64,000 bases of DNA from Bacillota bacterium. Lineage in GTDB: Bacteria > Bacillota > UBA4882 > UBA8346. Location of the stretch: positions 124,001 to 188,000 of the forward strand of contig JAEYPR010000011.1 in assembly GCA_023410535.1 (NCBI GenBank), written 5' to 3'. Positions 24,665 to 32,761 of the stretch are shown here, piece after piece; positions within the stretch are counted from its first letter, which is position 1, and each line of letters begins with the position of its first letter. The notes beneath the pieces were generated by a model, which made no database searches, was not told where the DNA came from, and saw nothing but the letters and a program-made list of their open reading frames with translations. The translations under genes and the position numbers were made by a program.

Positions 24665-25207
24665 CTATGGCTGAAACCGGAATTCGGCCAGCGTCGTGTA
24701 GACCGAACCGGCCGGTTGCAACTTACTCTCAATCAACGAAAATCCGCTGACCCGGGTGGAAGTCCCCCAGCCCCGCGGTTGGGCTGTCACGACACCGGGG
24801 TCGGCTTTCGCCCGGGCAATTGTCAAATGAGGTCGGAACGGCTTTGGTTCCGCCGCAAAACCCGCCGTTTGGCAAACCGTCTCCACTTGTCCGGCCAGGG
24901 CGGTTAAGGCCGCCGCGCCCGACGCGGCGCCCACCCATAAAACCCGCGGCGGTCCCGTGGGAGGGAAGATCCCGAGTTCGCCCAAAGTCAGGTCAAAAGC
25001 ATCATTAGTTTGAGCAACCGCAGTCAAATGACTTTTCATCACCGCGAGCCGTCCGGGGTCGACCTCACCCAAGAATTTCAAGGTGAAATGCAATTGGTTG
25101 GGGCTTGTCCAACGCCAACCGCTGTGCTTCCGGCGCAATTCGTTGATTAACGCCGCCACTTCGTCCCGTTGCGGGTCCGAAAGCCAAACGCCGATAAATA
25201 AGCGCAT
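24665..25207 (-). CDS. thpR: RNA 2',3'-cyclic phosphodiesterase (2H family)
   Basis: A 180-residue two-histidine phosphoesterase (ThpR/LigT). The two HxTx motifs are HFTLKFLG and HLTIARAK, and the start MRLFIGVWLSDPQR is typical. It opens 2',3'-cyclic phosphates on RNA. The start lies 3 bp after the cinA stop, indicating one transcript. Confidence 0.92.
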   Translation of the reverse strand: MRLFIGVWLSDPQRDEVAALINELRRKHSGWRWTSPNQLHFTLKFLGEVDPGRLAVMKSHLTAVAQTNDAFDLTLGELGIFPPTGPPRVLWVGAASGAAALTALAGQVETVCQTAGFAAEPKPFRPHLTIARAKADPGVVTAQPRGWGTSTRVSGFSLIESKLQPAGSVYTTLAEFRFQP

Positions 25208-25210
25208 CGG

Positions 25211-26461
25211 TTACTCCGATTGTTGCAGCGCCTGCCAGAGCAGAACCAATCCGGCTTGGGCCGCCGATTCTTTATTGCCGATCCGGTCGAGCGGAAAGAT
25301 CCGTTTTTCGACCCGGCTGAACCCCGGACCTTCGACGCCTAGATAGACTAATCCCACCGGTTTATCGGAACTGCCGCCATCCGGTCCGGCGATCCCGGTG
25401 GCTGACAAACCGACCTCCGCTCCGGTGACCCGGCGAATACCGGCCGCCATTGCTTGGGCTGTCTCGGGACTCACGGCGCCGTGCGCCTGGAGGATCGCCT
25501 GAGTTACGCCAAGCAAACCGGTTTTCAACCCGTTGCTATACGAGTTCACTCCGCCTAAATAATACGCGGAGCTGCCCGGAATATTGGTAATCCGGTGCGC
25601 CATCAATCCGCCGGTGCAGGACTCGGCCAACGCCAATTTCCAGCCCCGTTGCAGCAATAGCCTACCGATAGCGGATTCCAAATTGTCTGCGTCATATCCG
25701 TATATATATTGACCAAGGCGTTCCGACACCTGTTCGACCATGGCCGCGATCACCGCTTGATTTTCCGCTTCGTTATTGCCTTTAGCCGTAATCCGCAGCG
25801 AGACCTCGCCCCGGCCGGCATACGGCGCAATGGTCGGATTGGTCTGAGTTTGGATCAGATCGATGACCTGTTCTTCCATGGCCGCCTCGCCGATTCCGAC
25901 CATTCGTAGCGTCCGAGAGGTCAAAATAGGATTGCCCTCGGCCGCCAGCACGTTTTGAAAGTAACGCCGGAGCGTCGCTCCCCAGATCCCTTTTAATTCG
26001 TATGGTACTCCGGGCAAAGCCGCCAAGTAATGGTCTTGGCTTTCCACCAATAATCCCGGGGCAGTGCCGAACGGATTGGGAATAATCTGTCCCGAGCGTG
26101 GAAACATGGCCTGTCTCCGGTTGCTCTCGGGCAACGGCCGCTGCGCCTTGCGAAAATAAGCCGTCACTTGTTCCCAGGCTTCCGGGTTAAACTCGAGCTC
26201 TTCCCCAATCAGCGCCGCCACCGCCTCCCGGGTCAGGTCATCCTGGGTCGGCCCCAGTCCGCCCGATACGATTAAAATCTCCGACCGGTCCCAGGCGTGG
26301 CGGAGCGCTGCGACCGCCCGCTCCAAATTATCGCCGACCGTGGTCTTATGATAAAGATCAATCCCCAATCCGGCCAATTCTTGGGCTAAAAACGCCGCAT
26401 TGGTATCGACGATCTGTCCGAGTAGCAACTCGGTTCCGATACAGATAATTTCCGCTCTCAC
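25211..26461 (-). CDS. cinA: CinA (competence/damage-inducible; NMN deamidase C-domain)
   Basis: 416 residues. The N-terminal MoaB/MogA-like domain has IGTELLLGQIVDTN and VSGGLGPTQDDLTRE; the C-terminal CinA domain has LAESCTGGLMAHRIT, GGVNSYSN and SATGIAGPDGGSSDKPVG. The first acts on ADP-ribose or related pyrophosphates, the second deamidates NMN in the pyridine-nucleotide cycle. GTG start behind AAAGGACC. It is upstream of thpR-recA, as in many Firmicutes. Confidence 0.95.
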   Translation of the reverse strand: MRAEIICIGTELLLGQIVDTNAAFLAQELAGLGIDLYHKTTVGDNLERAVAALRHAWDRSEILIVSGGLGPTQDDLTREAVAALIGEELEFNPEAWEQVTAYFRKAQRPLPESNRRQAMFPRSGQIIPNPFGTAPGLLVESQDHYLAALPGVPYELKGIWGATLRRYFQNVLAAEGNPILTSRTLRMVGIGEAAMEEQVIDLIQTQTNPTIAPYAGRGEVSLRITAKGNNEAENQAVIAAMVEQVSERLGQYIYGYDADNLESAIGRLLLQRGWKLALAESCTGGLMAHRITNIPGSSAYYLGGVNSYSNGLKTGLLGVTQAILQAHGAVSPETAQAMAAGIRRVTGAEVGLSATGIAGPDGGSSDKPVGLVYLGVEGPGFSRVEKRIFPLDRIGNKESAAQAGLVLLWQALQQSE

Positions 26462-26630
26462 TTTGAGGTCCTTTCTTCAATACGATGGCGCGCTCAATAT
26501 TTGCGCCTTAGTGAAATTCTGGATATTACTTCGCTTTTTTTCAAGAAATTCCTTTGATAAAATCATACTCCAATCTAGCCTGCAACAACTGGGCGAAAAT
26601 CAATGGCGTTTTCGACCGCTCATGCATATC

Positions 26631-27365
26631 CTACTCTTGCCCCAAACCGGCAAAATAAGCGACGACTCCCTGATAGATGGCTTCCGCCAAGCGTTCGCGA
26701 TATTCCGGCTGGCTGAGTAAAGCCGCTTCCTGCGGATTGGATAAAAAGCCAACTTCAACGGTGACGGCGGGCATCCGGCTGTCCTGCAGCACCCGAAAGT
26801 CTCCCGGTTTAATCTTGCGGTTATTCGGGCCCAACTTTAACACTAACTGATTTTGAATGGTCTTTGCCAACCGTTGCGATTCGGCGCTGCCCCGTTCGTA
26901 AAAGGTCTGGGCGCCGCGGTATTGACGTTCCGGAAAACTATTGGCGTGGATCGAAAGATAGATGTCGGCGTTGCTTTCATTGGCCAGCCGCGCCCGTTGG
27001 ATCAAGTCCTGCCGCTTTTTATGCCGTAATTTTTCCGGACCGTCGGTAAAATCGCAGTCCAGCTCGCGGATCATTACACAATAGACTCCCACTTGCGAAA
27101 GGTATCTTTTCAACCGTAACGCGATGTCCAAATTAAGGTCTTTCTCTAACAATCCGCTTTCCGACCGGGCACCCGGATCAATGCCGCCATGACCGGCGTC
27201 AATGACCACTTTTTTGCCGGAAACCAGTGACGCCAACGGTAGGCTGGTCCAGACGGACGGTTGACTGTACAACCATAATCCGACCGCAAAACAGACGAGC
27301 AACGCCAACGAATATAAATACTCGCCCCGCAGTAACACAATCAACAGTGGTTTCCGGAGCAACAT
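26631..27365 (-). CDS. cwlD: Germination-specific N-acetylmuramoyl-L-alanine amidase CwlD
   Basis: A zinc amidase of the Amidase_3 family with an N-terminal membrane anchor. Visible are KVVIDAGHGGIDPGARSE (first His), the Glu of LLEKDLNLDIAL, IYLSIHANSFP (second His) and catalytic Glu in TVEVGFLSNPQEA. CwlD with PdaA makes muramic-delta-lactam in spore cortex, the mark needed for germination lysis. The assignment as CwlD rests on length, the single anchor and the spore context. The ATG at 27365 directly touches GGGAGG; 27380 is an alternative. Confidence 0.85.
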   Translation of the reverse strand: MLLRKPLLIVLLRGEYLYSLALLVCFAVGLWLYSQPSVWTSLPLASLVSGKKVVIDAGHGGIDPGARSESGLLEKDLNLDIALRLKRYLSQVGVYCVMIRELDCDFTDGPEKLRHKKRQDLIQRARLANESNADIYLSIHANSFPERQYRGAQTFYERGSAESQRLAKTIQNQLVLKLGPNNRKIKPGDFRVLQDSRMPAVTVEVGFLSNPQEAALLSQPEYRERLAEAIYQGVVAYFAGLGQE

Positions 27366-27554
27366 CCTCCCGCCTTTCATCGCGATTAATAACCCTGCTT
27401 TTGCCTCTTTTGGATGATATTCAATCAAAGGTTAAACTAGAATTTGTCTAAGCTGAAACCCCCTCGTTACGCCGCTTTTTAACATGTGTCAAAAAGTTAT
27501 GCCAATTCCAGTCTTTACAAGGGTTTGGCATCGGTGAATTTTTTGTATAAATCA

Positions 27555-27583
27555 TTGACAGGGGTATGTTTTTTTGCTAATAT
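27555..27583 (+). promoter_or_regulatory. speD sigma-A promoter
   Basis: TTGACA (27555-27560), a 17-bp spacer, and TAATAT (27578-27583). It gives a leader of about 180 nt. Confidence 0.8.
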
Positions 27584-27599
27584 AAACTTTGTTTTAAAT

Positions 27600-27769
27600 C
27601 TGTTTCTAGGAGCGTGGACCATCGTTCCAAAATCCAACTGAATACTCCTGATCTAACATATATCCCGAGGCGAGCCGTAGTGCATCATCGGGTAAAGGGA
27701 AATCAGGGTGCTTATGGGTCAAAAAAGTGTTCTTCCTAACCAGAAGACGAAGAAAAGGGGTTGAGGGGA
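27600..27769 (+). promoter_or_regulatory. Structured 5' leader of speD (candidate regulatory RNA)
   Basis: The leader can fold as an outer helix CCTGAT (27647-27652) with ATCAGG (27702-27707). This encloses CCCGA (27664-27668) with TCGGG (27688-27692) and a small GGC/GCC hairpin inside. A weaker GGACC/GGGTC closure lies outside. The motif is not any S-box, SAM-II, preQ1 or guanidine class that I know. SpeD consumes S-adenosylmethionine for spermidine synthesis, so SAM, dcSAM or polyamine sensing is conceivable. Confidence 0.45.
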
Positions 27770-28150
27770 ATGTCAAGTTTTGATACTGTAGGTGCTCACG
27801 TTCTGGCTGATTTTTGGGGTTGCCAGTTCGAAAAGCTCAACGATGCACAGTACCTCATGGAATGTTTGCGGAAAGCCGCCCAAAGCGCAAACATGACAAT
27901 TCTCGGGGAGGAGTCTTTCAAGTTTGAACCGCAAGGGTTCACCGGACTCCTGTTGCTTTCTGAAAGTCATATCTCCATCCATACTTATCCGGAACGGGGA
28001 TACGCCGCAATTGATGTTTTCACCTGCGGCGGCGGAATGACTCAGAAAGCCATCGCGTTCCTCAAGAACGCTTTGAATCCGGAGAATGTAAACGAAATGA
28101 TCGTGCGTCGCGGCCTACCCGATGAAGAGTTCGTCGTAAACGCCTCGTAA
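27770..28150 (+). CDS. speD: S-adenosylmethionine decarboxylase proenzyme
   Basis: A 126-residue bacterial class 1B enzyme. It self-cleaves at the Glu-Ser bond in LLSESHISIHTYPE to form the pyruvoyl cofactor, then makes decarboxylated SAM for spermidine synthesis. The catalytic Cys (VFTCGGGM) and His are present. The start at 27770 follows a GAGGGGA. It is monocistronic, with a promoter, a long leader and a terminator; spermidine synthase is not nearby. Confidence 0.95.
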   Translation: MSSFDTVGAHVLADFWGCQFEKLNDAQYLMECLRKAAQSANMTILGEESFKFEPQGFTGLLLLSESHISIHTYPERGYAAIDVFTCGGGMTQKAIAFLKNALNPENVNEMIVRRGLPDEEFVVNAS

Positions 28151-28176
28151 CTGATAATTTAATTGAATAACCAACA

Positions 28177-28206
28177 AAAAAACACCGGAAAATACGGTGT
28201 TTTTTT
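28177..28206 (+). terminator. speD terminator
   Basis: An 11-bp stem AAAAAACACCG/CGGTGTTTTTT with a T-run. Confidence 0.88.
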
Positions 28207-28590
28207 GTTTGACCACATATAAAATCGCTGAATGAGCTTTTATTCGCTCAATCATCGCCCGAAAGTTTGGTGATGGACCGTCCCCCGCCAAGTCAGAGCG
28301 GACGACTACCTAGAAAATTTGCTTCAAAGCCCAACGGCGATCCTTTTGTCCTTTAAGAAGGAAACCCACACGCTTCGCCGCCTATTCAATCTTTTAGAGT
28401 TCAAAGCCTTGTGGTTACCCCAAGGGATAGGGATCGCACTTTGACCTAATTTCCCTTCGCTTGCCCCGACCAGTTGGGGTGGCCGACTCCTGACATTTTT
28501 GTTGTTTACATCATTTTTCCTTCGCCCCGGGTTATACTACTATACAAGAAACTCCAACTACGCCATTATTTCTTTCGAGGTGATTATTCA
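28207..28590. other. Intergenic region before ku, with dispersed repeat copy A
   Basis: No gene seen. Positions about 28331-28417 match 44189-44277 at many bases (shared core CCAACGGCGATCC, then TTTGTCCTTT). No clear sigma-A promoter for ku; TATACT at 28533 has no well-spaced -35. Confidence 0.5.
28331..28417. repeat. Dispersed intergenic repeat, copy A
   Basis: About 87 bp resembling copy B at 44189-44277: CCAACGGCGATCC, GTCCTTTA, AAGGA, CCAC, GCTTCG and CCTTGTGGTT occur in the same order and spacing. Confidence 0.7.
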
Positions 28591-29415
28591 TTGCGCACCC
28601 TATGGAAAGGCGCGATCAGCTTCGGGCTGGTCAATGTGCCGATTAAACTGTATACCGCCACGGAAAAAAAGGAGATCAAATTCAACTATCTGCATGAGAA
28701 ATGCGGCACGCCCATTAAATATCAACGGCGCTGCCCCACCTGCAACGTGGAAGTGACGTCGGAGGAGATTGTTTGGGGTTATGAGTATCAGAAAGGGCAA
28801 TACGTCATTTTAAAAGAGGAAGACTTTGAAAGTCTGCCCGACGAGAAGAGCAAGACTATTGATATTCTTGATTTTGTCGAGTTGACCGAGATTGACCCGA
28901 TCTATTTCGAGAAGAGTTACTTTCTCGAACCCAGTCCGGGCGGCGAAAAAGCCTATGCTTTGCTGCGCCACGCCATGGAAGAGACCGGCAAAATCGCGGT
29001 CGCCAAAGTCACTATCCGCACCAAGGAAACCCTCGCCGCGCTCCGGGTCTATCAGAACGCTTTGTTGATGGCGGTGATCTTTTACCCGGACGAGATCCGC
29101 ACCACCGCCGGATTAACCGGAGTTCAATCCGATCCCGATTTAAGTGCCAATGAGATTGAGATGGCCAACAATTTGATCGCCAATCTCTCGGGTCATTTTG
29201 ATCCCGCCAAATACACCAATAATTACCGGGAAAACCTAATGCAAGTGATTCAAGCCAAGATTGCCGGCGGTGAGGTCGCCGAAGCCCCGGCCCGTGAGCC
29301 CGGTAAAATCATCGACCTGATGGAAGCGCTCCGCGCCAGTTTGGCGGCGACCGAAAAGGGCAAGCCGACCGAAGCCCCGGCTCCCAAACGCCGTGGCCGT
29401 TCCAAGACCGGTTGA
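28591..29415 (+). CDS. ku: Non-homologous end-joining protein Ku
   Basis: A 274-residue bacterial Ku. The TTG at 28591 follows GAGGTGAT and gives the canonical start MRTLWKGAISFGLVNVPIKL. A Cys-rich stretch (EKCGTPIKYQRRCPTCN) and the beta-barrel core (YVILKEEDFESLP, KSYFLEPSPGGEKAY) follow. It ends in a basic tail (PKRRGRSKTG) of the kind that binds DNA or recruits LigD. Ku dimers thread onto broken DNA ends. No LigD gene is in the window. NHEJ is common in spore formers for repair during germination. Confidence 0.95.
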   Translation: MRTLWKGAISFGLVNVPIKLYTATEKKEIKFNYLHEKCGTPIKYQRRCPTCNVEVTSEEIVWGYEYQKGQYVILKEEDFESLPDEKSKTIDILDFVELTEIDPIYFEKSYFLEPSPGGEKAYALLRHAMEETGKIAVAKVTIRTKETLAALRVYQNALLMAVIFYPDEIRTTAGLTGVQSDPDLSANEIEMANNLIANLSGHFDPAKYTNNYRENLMQVIQAKIAGGEVAEAPAREPGKIIDLMEALRASLAATEKGKPTEAPAPKRRGRSKTG

Positions 29416-29435
29416 GCCGCTTTGACGAAACCGGT

Positions 29436-29624
29436 TTAGGCGACGCCTTGGTTCGGAGCATACGGAGTGATTGACGGCTCGGAGTTCTCCTTGTCGTCGC
29501 TGAGAAAACGTTTTGAAGTCTCTTCGTAGCAGCTCCACGTTTCGCCATAGTCCGACAGCCGGCTGAGAAAGCCCCAATCGAGGTCCAAATGCAGTTGTCC
29601 AGGGATCTTTTTCCTTTTACCCAT
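29436..29624 (-). CDS. Small hypothetical protein (62 aa)
   Basis: Supported by an excellent AGGAGGT six bases before the ATG at 29624. The protein is soluble with a basic start (MGKRKKIPGQLHLDLDW), aromatic middle (LSDYGETWSCYEETSKRF) and polar tail. No family recognised. It lies between ku (convergent) and argS (downstream on the same strand as argS's 3' end). It could still be a chance frame. Confidence 0.5.
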   Translation of the reverse strand: MGKRKKIPGQLHLDLDWGFLSRLSDYGETWSCYEETSKRFLSDDKENSEPSITPYAPNQGVA

Positions 29625-29808
29625 TTCTACCTCCTAAAATGTTGAGACAATCAGACTTTCTCTACACTTGATCAGATTCCTTCAAAAATTTTCCAGGACT
29701 TTCCGGGGAAAAGCCTGATTCCGCCTTAAAAAGCTCGCCGTTCACCAAAAAGCTGGCGTTCGGACTCAAACCCCAGCAACTTTCTTTAGATTACTGCGGC
29801 CATCGTAA

Positions 29809-29840
29809 AAAAAAGAGCCGTCATCCCGGCTCTTTTTTAA
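29809..29840. terminator. argS terminator, bidirectional
   Basis: AAAAAAGAGCCG/CGGCTCTTTTTT hairpin with T-runs on both strands, about 45 bp beyond the argS stop. Confidence 0.88.
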
Positions 29841-29883
29841 AAATTTTTTTAATATTTGTCTTGCGCTGCTTATATTTTTCGTT

Positions 29884-31653
29884 TTACATCCGTTCCGGGA
29901 CTTCCATTCCCAAAATATCGAGGGTTTGCCGCAACACCGCCAATACCGTTTGCGACAGTTGCAACCAGGAAGCTTGCCGGGCGGGGTCCGGTTCCGTTAA
30001 AATCCGGTATTGATGATAGAAACGCGTAAAGGCCGAAGCCAACTGATACAGGTAGTCGCAGAGGTAATTCGGCGAACGCTGCTCAAACGCCGCGAAAATG
30101 ACATCCGGGAATTCAACCAATTTTAACAGAATATCCCGTTCCTCGGGACCGGCCGGCGCTAACATCGGGCCGGCCGACAACCCTTTGGCCGCCGCTTTTT
30201 TGAGAATCGAGTTGATCCGGACCGCCACATACAAGTGGTAAGGACCGGTACAGCCTTCGAAAACCGAAAACCGCTCCAGATCAAACAGATAATCTTTTAA
30301 ACGGTGGTTCATCAGATCGGCGAATTTCAGCGTGGCGACCCCAATCGTCTGCGCCAACTCCAGCATTTGCTCCGGGTCAAGCTCCGACGCCAGCTCGGAA
30401 TTTTGGACTTTCTCCAAGGCTTTTTCAGTGATCATGGCAATCAGATCTTTCAACTTCATGACGCCGCCGGCCCGGGTCTTAAACGGGCGGCCGTCCGGTC
30501 CGTTCATTGTGCCGAACCCGATATGTTCCATTCGCAACGTTTCCGGGGCAATTCCCGTCTTATAGGCGCTGCGGAATACTTGGACAAAATGATCGGCCTG
30601 CCGTTTGTCAACCACATAAAGAATCAGCTCCGGCTGATAATCCCGCACCCGTTGGGCAATGGTCGCTAGGTCAGTGGTCCCGTAAAGATACGCCCCGTCG
30701 GATTTCGTCAGGATCAACGGCGGCAGCTCTTTTTTATCATCCGCTTCCGCCACCTCGATCACCAAAGCGCCTTCGCTCAGTTTGGCCAACCCTTCAGCGC
30801 GCAACCGTTCGACCATTGCCGGAATCAGCGGCTGGGCGTCGCTCTCCCCCAACCAGAGGTCAAACTGAATGTTTAAACGCTGGTAATCGCCTTGCAAATC
30901 CGCGACCGAAACATTAAAGATGTGTTGCCAGAGCGCCCGGTAGCCCGGTCGGCCGTTTTGCAGCTCAAAAGTGGCTTGACGGGCCGCTTCCAATACCTGT
31001 TCGTCGGTTTTGGCAAGCTGGCTGACCGCCGGGTAGATCTCTTCCAAATCGCTAATGGTAAAGGGCGGGTCTTCCGGATACGGTCCGGTAAATTGCGGGT
31101 CAAAGTAAGGCAACTCCGGTTGACGCCGTGCCATTTCGGAGATGATCATGCCCATCTGCAGACCCCAATCGCCCATATGAATGTCGCCGATTACGCGATG
31201 CCCGACAAACCGGGCTAACCGTTTCAAGGATTCTCCGATAATCGCCGAGCGTAAGTGGCCGACATGCAACGGCTTGGCGATATTGGCCCCGCCGTAGTCA
31301 ACCATTACTGTTTGAGGCTCCGCCACGACCCGGCAGCCAAACCGTTCGTCGTCCGCCATGCGCTGGACAAATCGGGCCAAAAACGCATCGGTCAGGGTTA
31401 GATTGATAAATCCCGGTCCGGCGACGGTAATGGCTTCAAAAATCGCCGGATCTTTGATGGCCTCGACCACAGCGGCGGCGACGAGCGCCGGATTTTTCCG
31501 GGCTTGCTTAGCGGCGGCCATCGCTCCGTTGCATTGAAATTGACAGAGATCCGGCCGGTCCGACGGGGCGACCTTGCCGTACCCCGCATCCAAACCGCAG
31601 GCGGCGAAAGCCTCTCCCAAGACCCCTGATAATTCTTGCGTTAAACTGTTCAT
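29884..31653 (-). CDS. argS: Arginyl-tRNA synthetase
   Basis: A 589-residue class I synthetase. The N-terminal Add-1 domain is followed by the HIGH-like HVGHLRSAI (in ANIAKPLHVGHLRSAI), GDIHMGDWGLQMG, FGTMNGPDGRPFKTRAGG at the KMSKS-equivalent loop, and the all-helical anticodon domain. It charges tRNA-Arg and, like the family, probably needs tRNA for activation. There is a clear promoter 57-62 bp upstream and no T-box. Confidence 0.96.
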   Translation of the reverse strand: MNSLTQELSGVLGEAFAACGLDAGYGKVAPSDRPDLCQFQCNGAMAAAKQARKNPALVAAAVVEAIKDPAIFEAITVAGPGFINLTLTDAFLARFVQRMADDERFGCRVVAEPQTVMVDYGGANIAKPLHVGHLRSAIIGESLKRLARFVGHRVIGDIHMGDWGLQMGMIISEMARRQPELPYFDPQFTGPYPEDPPFTISDLEEIYPAVSQLAKTDEQVLEAARQATFELQNGRPGYRALWQHIFNVSVADLQGDYQRLNIQFDLWLGESDAQPLIPAMVERLRAEGLAKLSEGALVIEVAEADDKKELPPLILTKSDGAYLYGTTDLATIAQRVRDYQPELILYVVDKRQADHFVQVFRSAYKTGIAPETLRMEHIGFGTMNGPDGRPFKTRAGGVMKLKDLIAMITEKALEKVQNSELASELDPEQMLELAQTIGVATLKFADLMNHRLKDYLFDLERFSVFEGCTGPYHLYVAVRINSILKKAAAKGLSAGPMLAPAGPEERDILLKLVEFPDVIFAAFEQRSPNYLCDYLYQLASAFTRFYHQYRILTEPDPARQASWLQLSQTVLAVLRQTLDILGMEVPERM

Positions 31654-31685
31654 TGCTTATCCCTTCTAACCGTTTAAGTACGCTA

Positions 31686-31715
31686 ATTCTAGATCAATCC
31701 GGAAACAAATGTCAA
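31686..31715 (-). promoter_or_regulatory. argS sigma-A promoter
   Basis: TTGACA (31715-31710), an 18-bp spacer, and TAGAAT (31691-31686), on the minus strand. The bases just upstream of the -35 resemble those upstream of the recA -35. Confidence 0.75.
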
Positions 31716-31839
31716 GTCGGAGAATTGCGGATTGACCGAAGCAGCGATTGGGGTAATCTTTGAAAGGTTTATCTTATCAAAAACTTCGTATTTTTCATTT
31801 TTACTTCCGGTTTTTTTATAAGTCAAGTGCAAAAAATAT

Positions 31840-32028
31840 TTCTACTGGTCAATAAAATATTTATCAAAGTAGGATATATATTTATCAAGGTCAATTAAAT
31901 ATTTATCAAGCTGGAAAAAATATTTATCAAAGTTACTTATTTATTTTTCAACAGTACAAAAATATTTATCCACCTCATAAAAATATTTATCTCCTTATTT
32001 GATTAATTTATTCCGGATTTTATGTTGT
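31840..32028. repeat. 21-bp-period tandem array (about 9 units, TTATCAA-type)
   Basis: Units start at 31840, 31861, 31882, 31903, 31924, 31945, 31966, 31987 and 32008, exactly 21 bp apart. The first seven bases are TTATCAA in four units, TTATCCA in one (TTATCCACC, one base from a DnaA box) and TTTTCAA in one; the outer units are degenerate. Most units end in an A/T tract of the form AAAAATAT. It is wholly intergenic, 125 bp upstream of the argS -35. Confidence 0.85.
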
Positions 32029-32066
32029 TTTTGGCAATATTAATAATTAAACTCCCAATTCAACAA

Positions 32067-32106
32067 CAAAACAAGCCGGTTTTTCCAAAAAGCCGGCTTG
32101 TTTTTT
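32067..32106. terminator. Terminator after the TPM gene (bidirectional)
   Basis: AAAACAAGCCGG/CCGGCTTGTTTT stem with T-rich ends on both strands. Confidence 0.85.
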
Positions 32107-32129
32107 CACAGATATTTTTCCACCTGTTG

Positions 32130-32579
32130 TTAATACCCTTCGGAAATCTCATCGGTCAGCTCGTTGACATCGTCTTTCTGACACGGAAAATGTTGCTTTA
32201 GGTGTTGACCGACCGAAGCAATGCCGCGACAGACGCCTGCAGCGAACTGGCCCTGGCGGAACAAGAGCCGCATCTCGTCTTTGGTCGTTTCCCAAAAGTT
32301 CGCCGGGACCACCGCGTCAATGCCGCGATCACCGATGATGGCGAATTTGTGGTCGACCACCGCCAGATAAATCAACACCCCGTTCCGGAGCGCCGTCTGA
32401 TCCATGCCCAGTTTGACAAAGACGGCCTTCGCCCGGGCAATGGGATCGCCGCCGTCGCCGCTCTCCACATGGACCCGGATCTCCCCGCTGGTCTGGTCCT
32501 CCGCTTGTTGAATGGTAGCCATAATCCGTTCTTTCTCTTGGTGCGAAAAAAAACGTCGTGTTTTATGCACTCCAATCAT
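32130..32579 (-). CDS. TPM-domain protein, soluble form
   Basis: 149 residues covering a TPM domain (formerly DUF477): EKERIMATIQQAEDQTSGEI, GVLIYLAVVDHKFAIIGDRG, FAAGVCRGIASVGQHLKQHF. Unlike its neighbour it has no signal peptide or Gly-rich tail. TPM proteins are linked to photosystem II repair in plants and to membrane stress in bacteria; the bacterial role is unclear. AGAGGTG precedes the start. It is the third gene of a lemA-TPM-TPM set. Confidence 0.85.
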   Translation of the reverse strand: MIGVHKTRRFFSHQEKERIMATIQQAEDQTSGEIRVHVESGDGGDPIARAKAVFVKLGMDQTALRNGVLIYLAVVDHKFAIIGDRGIDAVVPANFWETTKDEMRLLFRQGQFAAGVCRGIASVGQHLKQHFPCQKDDVNELTDEISEGY

Positions 32580-32660
32580 CGTAACACCTCTTACTCTAAA
32601 ATCGCCTCGGCTTCACTAAGCCGTTCTGGGTCGGTTTTTTTATAAATAAAGTATCATGGC

Positions 32661-32692
32661 GCCCCCTCTCCGCGTAGTCGGAGAGAGGGGGA
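32661..32692 (-). terminator. Hairpin after ygcG-like gene
   Basis: CCCCCTCTCCG paired with CGGAGAGAGGGGG around a short loop, with a bulge. No strong T-run. Confidence 0.5.
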
Positions 32693-32761
32693 TTGTAACA
32701 ATTGCCTTCTGGCTCCATATCGCCTCAGGGGAGTGAGTCGCGCCCTACAACCGCGGAACCG

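Noticed and set aside
31654..31840. T-box leader for argS
   Set aside because: No GGTGGTACC-type T-box, no terminator/antiterminator pair; the promoter is only about 35-60 bp from the start codon.
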